Shown here: positions 26,001-34,279 of the stretch, in pieces
Layout of the letters: each line of letters begins with the position of its first letter
Position numbering within the stretch: the first letter of the stretch is position 1
Assembly: GCF_035481615.1 (NCBI RefSeq)
Contig: NZ_JAYKOT010000003.1
Location: forward strand, 1 to 64,000
DNA length: 64,000 nt
Direction of reading: 5' to 3'
DNA from: Citroniella saccharovorans
Lineage (GTDB): Bacteria; Bacillota; Clostridia; Tissierellales; Peptoniphilaceae
The notes under the pieces: generated by a model
What the model was told of the DNA's origin: nothing
What the model saw: only the letters and a program-made list of their open reading frames with translations
The model's database searches: none
Made by a program: the position numbers and the translations under genes

Positions 26001-26256
26001 AGCTAAGTATATTTTTTATATGCTTAGCTCAGAGTGTAGACAAAATCCAAAAACGCTTATCCGACTGCAGAAACCCCAAAATTCTAAATTTCATAATCCT
26101 GTAAATCGCAAACTCGCTAACGCTCAAACAGTGCGATTTACGGGCGGATTATTTCAATTTGAATTTCTTACAATTTCTTTCGTATGGAAAGCTACTTTTT
26201 GGATTTTGCCACTTTGTCAACAACCTGGAGTTGAGTATATTTATATATGCTTAGCT
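26001..26256 (+). mobile_element. MITE-like element inserted in a terminator, with target duplication
   Basis: A 12-bp hairpin AGCTAAGTATAT...ATATGCTTAGCT (26001-26029) ends the permease operon but lacks its T-run. A second copy of the segment agtatatt...tgcttagct lies at 26234-26256 and is followed by T-run. Between the direct copies (26031-26233) is a 203-bp insert with inverted CAAAATCCAAAAA / TTTTTGGATTTTG near its ends and a strong internal hairpin TAAATCGCA...TGCGATTTA. It has no transposase and is less AT-rich than its surroundings. Any reading frame through it is incidental. Confidence 0.65.
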
Positions 26257-26349
26257 TTTTTTAGAGTAAATAAATTTTTGATTGATATCTTTTTATATTA
26301 TATAATAAATAAAAGATTAGTTTATCCTAGATAAAAAGGAGGTAAGAAG

Positions 26350-27004
26350 TTGACAATTAGGCTTGAGAATATTCGTAAAATATATAAAAATACGGGAATT
26401 ACTGCTATTGAAAATTTTTCTCACGACTTTAAAGATGATAGATTTATTGTTTTTGCAGGAAGAAGTGGAACGGGCAAGACTACCCTTTTAAATATTATTT
26501 CACTCATAGATTTGGATTATGAGGGAGATTATTTTCTTGGAAGGAGAAAAATCTCGTCCTATAGTAGAAAAGAAATTGAAATTTTAAGATCAAAATATTT
26601 TTCAGTAATATTTCAAGAGTATGAACTTCTTGAAAATGAATCTGTTTTAGAAAATGTTGCCATTAGTCTAGAGAAAAAGTTATTTTCTAAAAAAGATAAT
26701 GAGTATAAAGTATATGAGATGCTTAAAAAACTTGAAATTGAAGAACTAATGAGTAAAAAGGCGAAGTTTTTGTCTGGCGGTCAAAGGCAAAGAGTAGCAA
26801 TTGCTAGAGGGCTTATTAAAAATCCAAGATTTATTATAGCCGATGAGCCAACTTCCTCTGTAGATGATATATCAAAAAAGATAATTTTAAAAACTTTAAA
26901 AGAATATGTGCTGGAGGACGAAAAAGAGAAAAATTTTTCTAGCTAGTCATGACAGAGATTTAATAGATTATTTTGATGAAAAAAAACTTATAGACTTAGG
27001 CTAA
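26350..27004 (+). pseudogene. Lactococcin-972/LolD-type ABC ATPase, frameshifted near its 3' end
   Basis: A TTG start with AAAAGGAGG seven bases upstream. Walker A (GRSGTGKTT), Q-loop (VIFQEYELLENESV), signature FLSGGQRQRVAIARGL and Walker B (RFIIADEPTSSVD) are intact. The frame then stops after 198 residues. In the +1 frame the missing end follows immediately (FLASHDRDLIDYFDEKKLID to a stop at 27002), so the H-loop His is lost by an indel in the A/T runs at about 26925-26940. The family powers export with DUF1430-type proteins; candidates lie 1.7 kb downstream. Decay or a sequencing error are both possible. Confidence 0.8.
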
Positions 27005-27037
27005 AAGGAAAGTATCTTTAAGGTACTTTCCTTTTTT
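27003..27037. terminator. Terminator shared by converging genes
   Basis: AAAAGGAAAGTA (27003-27014) and TACTTTCCTTTT (27024-27035) form a perfect 12-bp stem with a 9-nt loop. A- and T-runs on both sides suit both strands. Confidence 0.85.
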
Positions 27038-27047
27038 ATAAAAAAAT

Positions 27048-28220
27048 TTAACTTAATGGGAAAAGCGGATTTAAACCATCAAATGCTGCATCTTTCTTGG
27101 ATAGACTACATAGATAGCAAATTGGGAAAAACAATAGATAAAAACACTGGTGGTTTAGGATAGTTACATCTAATAGTCCGTGGGATAAAGTCATTATTAT
27201 TAGACCAATAGACATATTATAATATTTATTAGAATCTCTTATAATTAATTTTAAGAAAATATCTTTTACAAGTGGATAAAGTATATATAATCCTAGAAGT
27301 CCAAAATTAATAAGCATATCTAGGAAAAGATTATGTGCATGAATAATAGTAAATTTTCCTACATTAGGAGAAATTACAAACATTGAAAAAGGACCAGCCC
27401 CTACTAAAAAGTGAGTCTTTAAAAAATTCTCAGCTCTTGCCCATATTTTTTTTCTAACCATTAGATCTTCTTCAAAACTATCAAGTCTAGTATATTCAAA
27501 TTTTCCTGTAACTTGCAAATAAAATATACTCACGAAAAAAACAATTATGAGTAGGCTCAGAACTTTCTTGTCCTTGCTCTTTAAAAGAATATAAATAGAG
27601 CCAACAAAAGATCCAAAAAGAGCCCCCCTACTTCCAGAGTGAATGAGAGCAAAAAATGCAAATATAACATATGTTAGGTAAATGAGATTTTTATATCCTT
27701 TTTTATATACAATATGGCTTAGTCCATAAATAAGCATAAATCCAGCGATCATCCCATAATAATTAGCATTTAAAAATATAGAAGCAGTTCTACTTTCGGT
27801 TATAAACTTTATTAAAGATACTTTGCCTTCAAGATTTAAATAATTGTTGATTAGGATTAGAAAAGATCTAGAAAACCAAAAAATACTTACACAGAACATT
27901 GCCCTTAGGGAAGTTTTGAAAGTTCTTGTATTTATATTGTTGTAAATAAATATAAAATCAACAAGTACAATATAAAATGAAATACTTGCTAAAATTCCAA
28001 GTATATTTGTAAATATAAGGCTCATAACTAAGGAATATATGACAAATAATCTGATATTTTTATAGTATTTAAAGGATTTAACGCTTTTAAAATAATCACT
28101 ATTTATAAGTATGTAGTAAAAGTCAAAAACCAAGATAAAGGCTGCAAAATAAAATGGTAGTAGAATGGAGATAGAAGTTACAACTATTAATTTTTCATTT
28201 GTAGTCATCTGATCGTACAT
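27048..28220 (-). CDS. O-antigen ligase / polymerase family membrane protein
   Basis: About 390 residues with ten or more membrane segments. The O-antigen ligase family (PF04932) loop is recognisable: HSGSRGALFGSFVGSIY, an outside loop with RKKIWARAENFLKTHFLVGAG, and HAHNLFLDMLINFGLLG. Such enzymes join or polymerise surface polysaccharide from lipid-linked units. AGGTGG precedes the ATG at 28220; the longer GTG frame (28229) overlaps that site. It is alone on the reverse strand between ABC genes, with no other glycan genes in the window, so its acceptor is unknown. Confidence 0.82.
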   Translation of the reverse strand: MYDQMTTNEKLIVVTSISILLPFYFAAFILVFDFYYILINSDYFKSVKSFKYYKNIRLFVIYSLVMSLIFTNILGILASISFYIVLVDFIFIYNNINTRTFKTSLRAMFCVSIFWFSRSFLILINNYLNLEGKVSLIKFITESRTASIFLNANYYGMIAGFMLIYGLSHIVYKKGYKNLIYLTYVIFAFFALIHSGSRGALFGSFVGSIYILLKSKDKKVLSLLIIVFFVSIFYLQVTGKFEYTRLDSFEEDLMVRKKIWARAENFLKTHFLVGAGPFSMFVISPNVGKFTIIHAHNLFLDMLINFGLLGLYILYPLVKDIFLKLIIRDSNKYYNMSIGLIIMTLSHGLLDVTILNHQCFYLLFFPICYLCSLSKKDAAFDGLNPLFPLS

Positions 28221-28369
28221 TTTATCCACCTAAATCCTTCTATAATATTATTCTATTATAACCTATTTTCCTTTAAACTTCACTATTATTACAAAAATGT
28301 AATCTTTAAGGGCTGATTTTTTTTGCTTAATAAGATACAATTTATAGTATAAAAAATATGGAGGATAAA

Positions 28370-28474
28370 ATGGAATTTTTAGAAAAGAATTGGCCCTATA
28401 TATTTATAGTTTTAGGTAGTCTACTTTTAATATATGCTTTTGTAGATATTTATATTAAAAAGAGAAAAAAATAG
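28370..28474 (+). CDS. 34-residue single-span membrane peptide
   Basis: ATG at 28370 with GGAGG five bases upstream; product MEFLEKNWP followed by a hydrophobic stretch (YIFIVLGSLLLIYAFVDIYI) and KKRKK. Small one-span proteins with a basic tail are real genes in many Firmicutes. Whether this one belongs with the downstream DUF1430-like pair is unknown. Confidence 0.5.
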   Translation: MEFLEKNWPYIFIVLGSLLLIYAFVDIYIKKRKK

Positions 28475-28642
28475 AATCTTAGGATTAAAATAAAGAAAAA
28501 TTTATATATTTATTTTGAATACTTTTATTTATGTATTTTTTAAAAAATTTCAATCTTTACCTTTACTAAAATATATAAGTTTTCTCAGAAAAAAATTTTT
28601 ATAAAAGACGCTAAATATATTAAAAAAAATAAATGATTTATT

Positions 28643-28667
28643 GTTTAAGAATAAATTTATTGGGTAT
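28643..28667 (+). promoter_or_regulatory. Sigma-B-like promoter of the first membrane-protein pair
   Basis: GTTTAA (28643-28648), 13-bp spacer, GGGTAT (28662-28667), exactly the Bacillus sigma-B consensus form. A GTAC...GTAC inverted repeat follows near 28680-28693. The rest of 28475-28719 is AT-rich and empty. Confidence 0.55.
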
Positions 28668-28719
28668 ATAGATAATAAGTACATTAAAGTACAAAGATAT
28701 TAACTTGGAGGTGGAACTT

Positions 28720-29655
28720 ATGAAACAGTTTATTTTTAAAGATATTAGGCTTAAACTTCTCTATATACTTCTTTTATCAATCACCTTTATTTCAATGACA
28801 GTTATAAAAGATAGATTTACCAATCAAACTGAGATTAAAAGAGGTGTTACTTATAGTGATAGATACCTTACAACTAATGGTGAGCCTCTTGATCTCAAAA
28901 AATTTGATCCGAATAAGTTTGACAGGGCTTCTATTTTGACTTTTTATAAAGGTGAATCTTATGCTTCAATTTATGATAGGGCAACAACACTAACTCATAG
29001 ATTAATCTCATTTGAAGTTGAACAAAAAGAGCTATTTAGCGATAAATCCATCATGGAAAAAGAGCCTTTAGCTATCCAGCTAAAGGCTGATCCTAAATAT
29101 AGGGATAAATTTGAAGTAATTTCAAAAGTAAAGGATAGTAAGGAGGAGGATATTTCATACTACGTAAACCTTACTTCTCAGGATTCTTTTGGAGATGAAG
29201 TTTACCTATCTAGCTACAGTTTTGGAGAAGGTCAGGTTGAAGAATTAATTAAACTTCTTGTAGATAATGGTTATAAGTTAGAGAATTTAGAGCCAGCCTT
29301 TTTTGAATATTTAAAAATGATTAAGACAGATTCTCAGTCTAGAATATATATTCTTATCACTATTTCTGTATTTTTTGTATATTTAAGTGCTTTAAGAGAG
29401 TATGTAAAATTAAATAGAAAAAAATATTATATCTATAAGTTAAATTTAGCTCAAGAGTCAGTCTTTTTAAGAAATGAAAGAGATAAGTTAGTATTTTTTG
29501 CTATAATATCTGTACTATTTTTTACATTTTTAAAACTTACGGCTTCTACTAGCCTATCTAGCTTAGAGGCAGCTACAATTCTCTTTATAATATATATAGC
29601 TACAATATCTTTCCTATATATTAATTTTGTATTGGAGGGGAAGAAGAATGAATAA
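28720..29655 (+). CDS. FtsX-like membrane protein, first half of a split DUF1430-type protein (pair 1, A)
   Basis: 311 residues. An N-terminal membrane segment (IRLKLLYILLLSITFISM), an outside domain of about 170 residues (KKFDPNKFDRASILTFYKGE, DISYYVNLTSQDSFGDEVYL), then three membrane segments with the cytoplasmic loop REYVKLNRKKYYIYKLNL. This 1+3 topology is that of one half of FtsX/MacB-like and bacteriocin-associated (DUF1430) proteins. ATG 28720 is chosen for its GGAGGTGG. It overlaps the B gene by 8 nt. It is paralogous along its whole length to the gene at 31107. Confidence 0.75.
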   Translation: MKQFIFKDIRLKLLYILLLSITFISMTVIKDRFTNQTEIKRGVTYSDRYLTTNGEPLDLKKFDPNKFDRASILTFYKGESYASIYDRATTLTHRLISFEVEQKELFSDKSIMEKEPLAIQLKADPKYRDKFEVISKVKDSKEEDISYYVNLTSQDSFGDEVYLSSYSFGEGQVEELIKLLVDNGYKLENLEPAFFEYLKMIKTDSQSRIYILITISVFFVYLSALREYVKLNRKKYYIYKLNLAQESVFLRNERDKLVFFAIISVLFFTFLKLTASTSLSSLEAATILFIIYIATISFLYINFVLEGKKNE

Positions 29656-30679
29656 TTTAGTGAAAGGCATAAAAGATTTTTTTAAGGCTGATAGTGTTTT
29701 TAAAACAATTTTATTAGTAGCTACATTTGTTATTTTTGCTCTTCCTATAGATGCTTATATTAATCATAAAGAAATAGGTCTTGACTATAAGGAAAATGAA
29801 AATGTAAAGAGATTTCAAGTTTTAAAAAGTTTAAAGACAAAAGATTTAAATAGTGATGAATTAGTTAAGAATTATAGTAACTTATTTGATAAAGATGTTA
29901 TAAGTGCATTTAAATTTAACGATGAATATTATGTTTTTGGAGATAGAGATATTTTAAGTGAGTATTTTAATGCTGACGAAGAAATTAATATAAATGTTAG
30001 AAGGAAGGACATAAGTAAATATACTTTTAATAATAAGGAATATGATACTAGTCTTATAAAAAGAACATTTTCTAATAATAATTTTTTGGATGCTGAAAAA
30101 AGTGAAATTTATATAGTTTTACCAGATAAAGATCCTAGGGAAATGATGGAATTTTTATCTTTCTTATCAGTAGGCAAAAGCGAGAAGCTTTTTAATATGA
30201 TTAGTAGCACAATGATAAATTCTAATAATGAGGATAAAATTAGTGAATTTAAAAAAATTGTATATGATCTTGATTGTAATCTTTGGGAGCTCGAAGAAAA
30301 TAACTCAGATAGTATCTTTTACCGCAAGGTTATGCTTAGACTATTAATTCTCATTATACTATTTATAATACTTAGCCTATCATATAATTTTGAAGGTAGG
30401 ATCCTACTTTATGTAAGAGAGGCGTCCATTAAAAATATAGAAGGACTTAGTTTATCTAGTCTTTTACTTAGATTTTCATCCTATATTTTGACCTTATCAT
30501 TAATATCCCTAATAATATTTTATATACTCCTTATAAAGCTTTTATATAAAGAGACTATTTTATTTACTTTTCTTTTTGCCCTACTTATTTCAGCTTTCTT
30601 AATAGGAGTGGTCTACTTTATGCTAAAAAGAAAAAATTTAACTGATAATCTAAGATTGGATTTTAAAGAGGGAATGTAG
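29648..30679 (+). CDS. FtsX-like membrane protein, second half (pair 1, B)
   Basis: 343 residues: membrane segment (TILLVATFVIFALPIDAYI), outside domain with EYYVFGDRDILSEYFNADEE, then three membrane segments. Between the second and third is YVREASIKNIEGLSLSSLLL, which resembles the conserved coupling segment (EIKKxxGxS) of FtsX and DUF1430 proteins. Together A+B are about 655 residues, the length of a single DUF1430 protein. Start ATG 29648 has GGAGGGG. The partner ATPase is not adjacent; the only local candidate is frameshifted. Confidence 0.75.
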   Translation: MNNLVKGIKDFFKADSVFKTILLVATFVIFALPIDAYINHKEIGLDYKENENVKRFQVLKSLKTKDLNSDELVKNYSNLFDKDVISAFKFNDEYYVFGDRDILSEYFNADEEININVRRKDISKYTFNNKEYDTSLIKRTFSNNNFLDAEKSEIYIVLPDKDPREMMEFLSFLSVGKSEKLFNMISSTMINSNNEDKISEFKKIVYDLDCNLWELEENNSDSIFYRKVMLRLLILIILFIILSLSYNFEGRILLYVREASIKNIEGLSLSSLLLRFSSYILTLSLISLIIFYILLIKLLYKETILFTFLFALLISAFLIGVVYFMLKRKNLTDNLRLDFKEGM

Positions 30680-30701
30680 CTAGTGTAAAAGATATAGAAC
30701 T

Positions 30702-30747
30702 AAAGCCGCTAAAATCATTTATTAAAGAAATGACTTTTAGTGGCTTT
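30702..30747 (+). terminator. Long hairpin after pair 1
   Basis: AAAGCCGCTAAAATCATTT pairs with AAATGACTTTTAGTGGCTTT (one bulge, one G-T), loop 7 nt. It is followed by an AT-rich stretch rather than a clean T-run. Confidence 0.65.
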
Positions 30748-30851
30748 AATTTATATTAGCTTTTGTTAGATTACATATATTTTTAATAAGTGCAATAAAA
30801 ATGTGTATTTCTAAAAACTTTTACATATTTATTAAAAAAAACAATAAATAT

Positions 30852-30908
30852 GTTTATTATCACGATAAATGGGTATATTAATAATAAGTGTTAAGCAAAC
30901 ACTTAAAT
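30852..30908 (+). promoter_or_regulatory. Sigma-B-like promoter and inverted repeat before pair 2
   Basis: GTTTAT (30852-30857), 13 bp, GGGTAT (30871-30876). It is followed by the inverted repeat AAGTGTT-AACACTT at about 30886-30904, as an operator would be placed. Same layout as the promoter of pair 1. Confidence 0.5.
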
Positions 30909-30929
30909 AAAATACCTAGGAGGGTTAAT

Positions 30930-31073
30930 ATGAAAAAATAGAAAAATAATCTTATTGTAAAACTTAAATAAAAATATGTAATAAGAGTTATGGATAAATT
31001 AAACGAAGGACCAAAGACTACAGTTTTTGGTGGTATTGGATATAATAATGTTCTATATAAATTTAATAAATAA
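30930..31073 (+). pseudogene. Decayed small ORF behind a perfect ribosome binding site
   Basis: AGGAGGG (30918-30924) precedes an ATG at 30930, but stops occur after 3 and 13 codons. The same frame then continues to 31071 (…VMDKLNEGPKTTVFGGIGYN…). An internal ATG at 30990 would give a 27-residue peptide (MDKLNEGPKTTVFGGIGYNN plus NVLYKFNK-like end). Position between a promoter and export-like genes suggests a lost peptide gene. Function unknown. Confidence 0.35.
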
Positions 31074-31106
31074 ATTTAATAAGTAATTTTAAAAGGAGAA
31101 GGTATA

Positions 31107-32045
31107 GTGAAAACTATATTTAAAAATATTAGGCTTAAACTTTTATTCGCTTTTCTGCTTGTAGCTGTCATTTTATCCTCATCTATTATTAAAGCAAGAT
31201 ATATGTCGAATACTCAAATTAAAAAGGGAATAACATATAATAGTTTATATTTTACTAGTAAAGCTAAGCCCTTAGAAGTTAAAAAATTTGACCCAGGTAA
31301 ATTTGACTCTGTATCATTTTTGACTTTTTATAAGGATAAAAGTTACGCGGGCTATTATGATGGAGGAAGAAGATTATATAATGAGCTTTTATTTTGGGAA
31401 AATGGTCAAAGAATAATTTTTAGTGATAAAAGTGTTTTTGAGGGAAGATTAGAAGCTGTCGAGTTAAGAAAAGATCCAAAGTTAGAAAAAGAATTTGAAA
31501 TAATAGGAAGGGTAAAGGATAATAGGGAAAGTGATATTTCTTATTATGTGAATTTAACTGGACTGGATACTTTCGGAGAAGAAATATATATAGTTAACTA
31601 CAATTTAGAAGATAAAAATGTATTAGAATTTAAAGAATTTCTTAAAGAAAATGGATATGAAGAAAATACTTTAAGCCCAGATAATTTTGAATTTCTTAGC
31701 TATATAAAAGAAGATTTTCAGTCTATTATTTATTTAATTATAAGCATATCTACTATATTTTTATTTTTTAGCTCTGTAAGGTCATATATAAAACTAAATA
31801 AGAAAAAATATTATCTATATAAGATAAGTAATAGGGGAGGAAATATCTTTTTAGCAAATGAGTTAAATAATATAATATTTTTCTTTATATGCTCTTTAAT
31901 ATTCTTTATTTTCTTTATATTATCTAAAATTTCACCACTAAATTTTTTAGAGATTGGAATAATAATTTTGGCTATTTTTATTTTTAGTTTTCTTTCTCTT
32001 TATATAAATTTTAGCTTGGAGGTTAGAAAAAAGAAAAATGAATAA
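31107..32045 (+). CDS. FtsX-like membrane protein, first half (pair 2, A)
   Basis: 312 residues, a paralogue of the 28720 gene (both open with KDIRLKLL/KNIRLKLL, share KKFDP-KFD and LTFYK-SYA, and the SYYVNLT-DTFGEEIY region). One membrane segment, outside domain, then three more. GTG start with AAGGAG eight bases upstream. It overlaps its B partner by 8 nt, as in pair 1. The duplication covers the whole two-gene unit including the promoter type. Confidence 0.75.
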   Translation: MKTIFKNIRLKLLFAFLLVAVILSSSIIKARYMSNTQIKKGITYNSLYFTSKAKPLEVKKFDPGKFDSVSFLTFYKDKSYAGYYDGGRRLYNELLFWENGQRIIFSDKSVFEGRLEAVELRKDPKLEKEFEIIGRVKDNRESDISYYVNLTGLDTFGEEIYIVNYNLEDKNVLEFKEFLKENGYEENTLSPDNFEFLSYIKEDFQSIIYLIISISTIFLFFSSVRSYIKLNKKKYYLYKISNRGGNIFLANELNNIIFFFICSLIFFIFFILSKISPLNFLEIGIIILAIFIFSFLSLYINFSLEVRKKKNE

Positions 32046-33129
32046 TTTTATAAATGGAATTAAGGATTCTTTTAAGCTAAATAATATATTTAAAGTTTTA
32101 CAAATATCGGTTGCTATCTTTCTATTTGTATATCCTATTAGCTCCTTTTTATATAATCAAAAAATAGGAATTGAGTGGGGAGAAAATCCAAATCTTCAAA
32201 GGTTTTCAATTGTCAAAAATCTAAAACTAGAACACCTAGATCATGCGGATGAAAATACTAGCTCTTTAGATATATTAAATAATAAGATTGATGAGTATGA
32301 TAGCTTTCTCTCTACTGGGGGATTTGTAAGTTTTAGCAATAACAATGGTATATTTTATATCTTTGGAGATAGAGATTTACTAAGTGATTATTTTAATGTA
32401 GATGAAGATATAAATATAAATGTATTAAATAAAGATATAAAAGATTATTCTTTTAAAGGTAAAAGCTATAAAACTAGTTTAATAAAGAAAAACTTCGTAA
32501 CTGGATATATTATGGATCCAGAGATGGATGATATTTTTATAGTATTACCAGATATTAATGCAGCTAAGGCAATTGACACTCAGGATTTTCCTAAGTCTGA
32601 TCTTGGAATTAAGGGAAATATATTTGAAGAAATTCTTAAAAATACTATGATTGACATAGATGAAGATGAGAAAATAGAAGAATTTAAAAATTATATAAGA
32701 GAGGATACTGACTATAGTATAAAAGAAATAAAACACGAAGAAAAAAATGGTTTAGATTTTTACTTAAAAAGCATATTAGTTCTTGTACTTGTTTTATCTG
32801 CCACTAGCTTTATTGGTCTATCTTATAATTTTGAAGGGAAAATTTTTCTCTATGCAAGAGAGGCATCTATTAAAAACATTGAAGGCTTTAGTATAAAAGG
32901 CATAATGAATAGATTTATGGGATATATTGTTGGCTTGTTATTAATTTCCCTATTCATTTCCTATATATTATTTTTAAGATTTATGGATTACAATTTGCCT
33001 CTTATTATACTTTTGACTTTCATTTTTTTGACTCTTATTTTCATAGGATTGACACTTATAGTTTACTTTATGCTTAGAAGAGAAAATCTATCTGAAAATT
33101 TAAGACTAGACTATAAAGAGGGAATTTAA
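32038..33129 (+). CDS. FtsX-like membrane protein, second half (pair 2, B)
   Basis: 363 residues, paralogous to the 29648 gene: shared FNNNGIFYIFGDRDLLSDYF region, YAREASIKNIEGFSIKG coupling segment, and the same C-terminal RRENLSENLRLDYKEGI ending. One membrane segment, outside domain about 190 residues, three membrane segments. It differs from pair 1 by a slightly longer outside domain. It ends 50 nt before a terminator. Confidence 0.75.
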   Translation: MNNFINGIKDSFKLNNIFKVLQISVAIFLFVYPISSFLYNQKIGIEWGENPNLQRFSIVKNLKLEHLDHADENTSSLDILNNKIDEYDSFLSTGGFVSFSNNNGIFYIFGDRDLLSDYFNVDEDININVLNKDIKDYSFKGKSYKTSLIKKNFVTGYIMDPEMDDIFIVLPDINAAKAIDTQDFPKSDLGIKGNIFEEILKNTMIDIDEDEKIEEFKNYIREDTDYSIKEIKHEEKNGLDFYLKSILVLVLVLSATSFIGLSYNFEGKIFLYAREASIKNIEGFSIKGIMNRFMGYIVGLLLISLFISYILFLRFMDYNLPLIILLTFIFLTLIFIGLTLIVYFMLRRENLSENLRLDYKEGI

Positions 33130-33176
33130 CTTTAAATAAATTTATAGAAAATAAAATATTATTTTAAATTAAAAAA

Positions 33177-33222
33177 AGAGTCCAAAATCACTTTTAAAGA
33201 TTTCGGACTCTAATATTTTTTT
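33177..33222. terminator. Terminator between converging genes
   Basis: AGAGTCCAAAATC (33177-33189) with GATTTCGGACTCT (33199-33211), one mismatch, flanked by an A-run on the left and T-run on the right, so usable by both strands. Confidence 0.85.
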
Positions 33223-33230
33223 CTTATATT

Positions 33231-34268
33231 TTATAAATCATCTTCAATTACGCTAGATTTAGCATAAGCAGAAACCTTTGCTTCAAAGAAGTCTGTCTTT
33301 ACTCCATTTGGATCAGAATATTTTGACACCCAAGACATTTCATCTGGTTCATTTTCATATCCTTCATATATAATCCCAAGTCCAAGTGCTTGACTTCTAA
33401 GATTTCCCAAATATTTTAAGTAGGCTGTAACATTATCCATAGTAAGCCCTTTTATATTTTCTCCTATAGCGTATTTAGCCCATTTTATTTCTTCTTCAAC
33501 GCCTTCTTCAATCATCTTTTTATAAATTTTATTTTTTTCTTCTGTAAATAAGTGTTTTCTTTCTTTTTTTAGTTCCAATATAATAGACCTAAAAAGCCAA
33601 AGGTGAGTATTTTCATCCCTATTTATATACCTAATTTCTTGAACAACTCCAGGCATTTTGTTTATTCTTCCGAGTGCATAGAAAAACATAAAACCAGAAT
33701 AAAAGTAAATTCCCTCAAGTATATAGTTAGCTATTAGGGTTTTCATTAGATTTTCTTCTGTTCTTTCATTAAAAAAGTCGTTGTATTTATCTCCTATGAA
33801 TCTATTTCTACTTAGAAGAACTTCATCATCCTTCCACTGATATAATATTTCATCCCTCTCTTGAGGTTCGCATATTGTATCTAATATATAGCCGTAGCTT
33901 TGAGAGTGAATAGCTTCTTGGTAGGTTTGAATATTTAGACATAGATTGATTTCATTTGCAGTTATAAATTCACCAAGATTTGGAAGATTTGCTGTTTGAA
34001 GTGAATCTAAAAAGATTAGGAAGGAAAGAATTTTATCAAAAGCTCTTTTTTCTTCCTTTTCTAAATTTCTATAGTCTTTTATATCACTAGTTAAGTTAAT
34101 TTCTTCAGGTATCCAAAAATTATTCATAGCTTGCCTATACCAGTCGGAAGTGAATGTATATTTAATATTGTTAAAATCATTTAAATTTGTTGTATTTCCG
34201 CCGATAATTTGCCTTTTAGTAAGAACTGTGTCTCCATTTTCATTGAATAAATCTTTTCTTTTTAACAT
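33231..34268 (-). CDS. nrdB: Class I ribonucleotide reductase beta subunit
   Basis: 345 residues of the di-metal radical subunit. Metal ligands appear in order: Asp in FLDSLQTANL, Glu and His in YQEAIHSQSY, Glu in YILEGIYFYSG, Glu and His in NRDENTHLWLF. The Tyr in HSQSY is at the position of the radical tyrosine. The C-terminal tail (VIEDDL) docks on the alpha subunit. AGGAGG precedes the ATG. It is 11 nt downstream of nrdA in one operon. It needs oxygen or superoxide-type activation, notable beside an anaerobic lifestyle. Confidence 0.93.
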   Translation of the reverse strand: MLKRKDLFNENGDTVLTKRQIIGGNTTNLNDFNNIKYTFTSDWYRQAMNNFWIPEEINLTSDIKDYRNLEKEEKRAFDKILSFLIFLDSLQTANLPNLGEFITANEINLCLNIQTYQEAIHSQSYGYILDTICEPQERDEILYQWKDDEVLLSRNRFIGDKYNDFFNERTEENLMKTLIANYILEGIYFYSGFMFFYALGRINKMPGVVQEIRYINRDENTHLWLFRSIILELKKERKHLFTEEKNKIYKKMIEEGVEEEIKWAKYAIGENIKGLTMDNVTAYLKYLGNLRSQALGLGIIYEGYENEPDEMSWVSKYSDPNGVKTDFFEAKVSAYAKSSVIEDDL

Positions 34269-34279
34269 TTTTCCTCCTA

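Noticed and set aside
26020..26334. 104-codon open frame on the + strand
   Set aside because: It starts inside the terminator hairpin and runs through the MITE-like repeat; it has no ribosome binding site.
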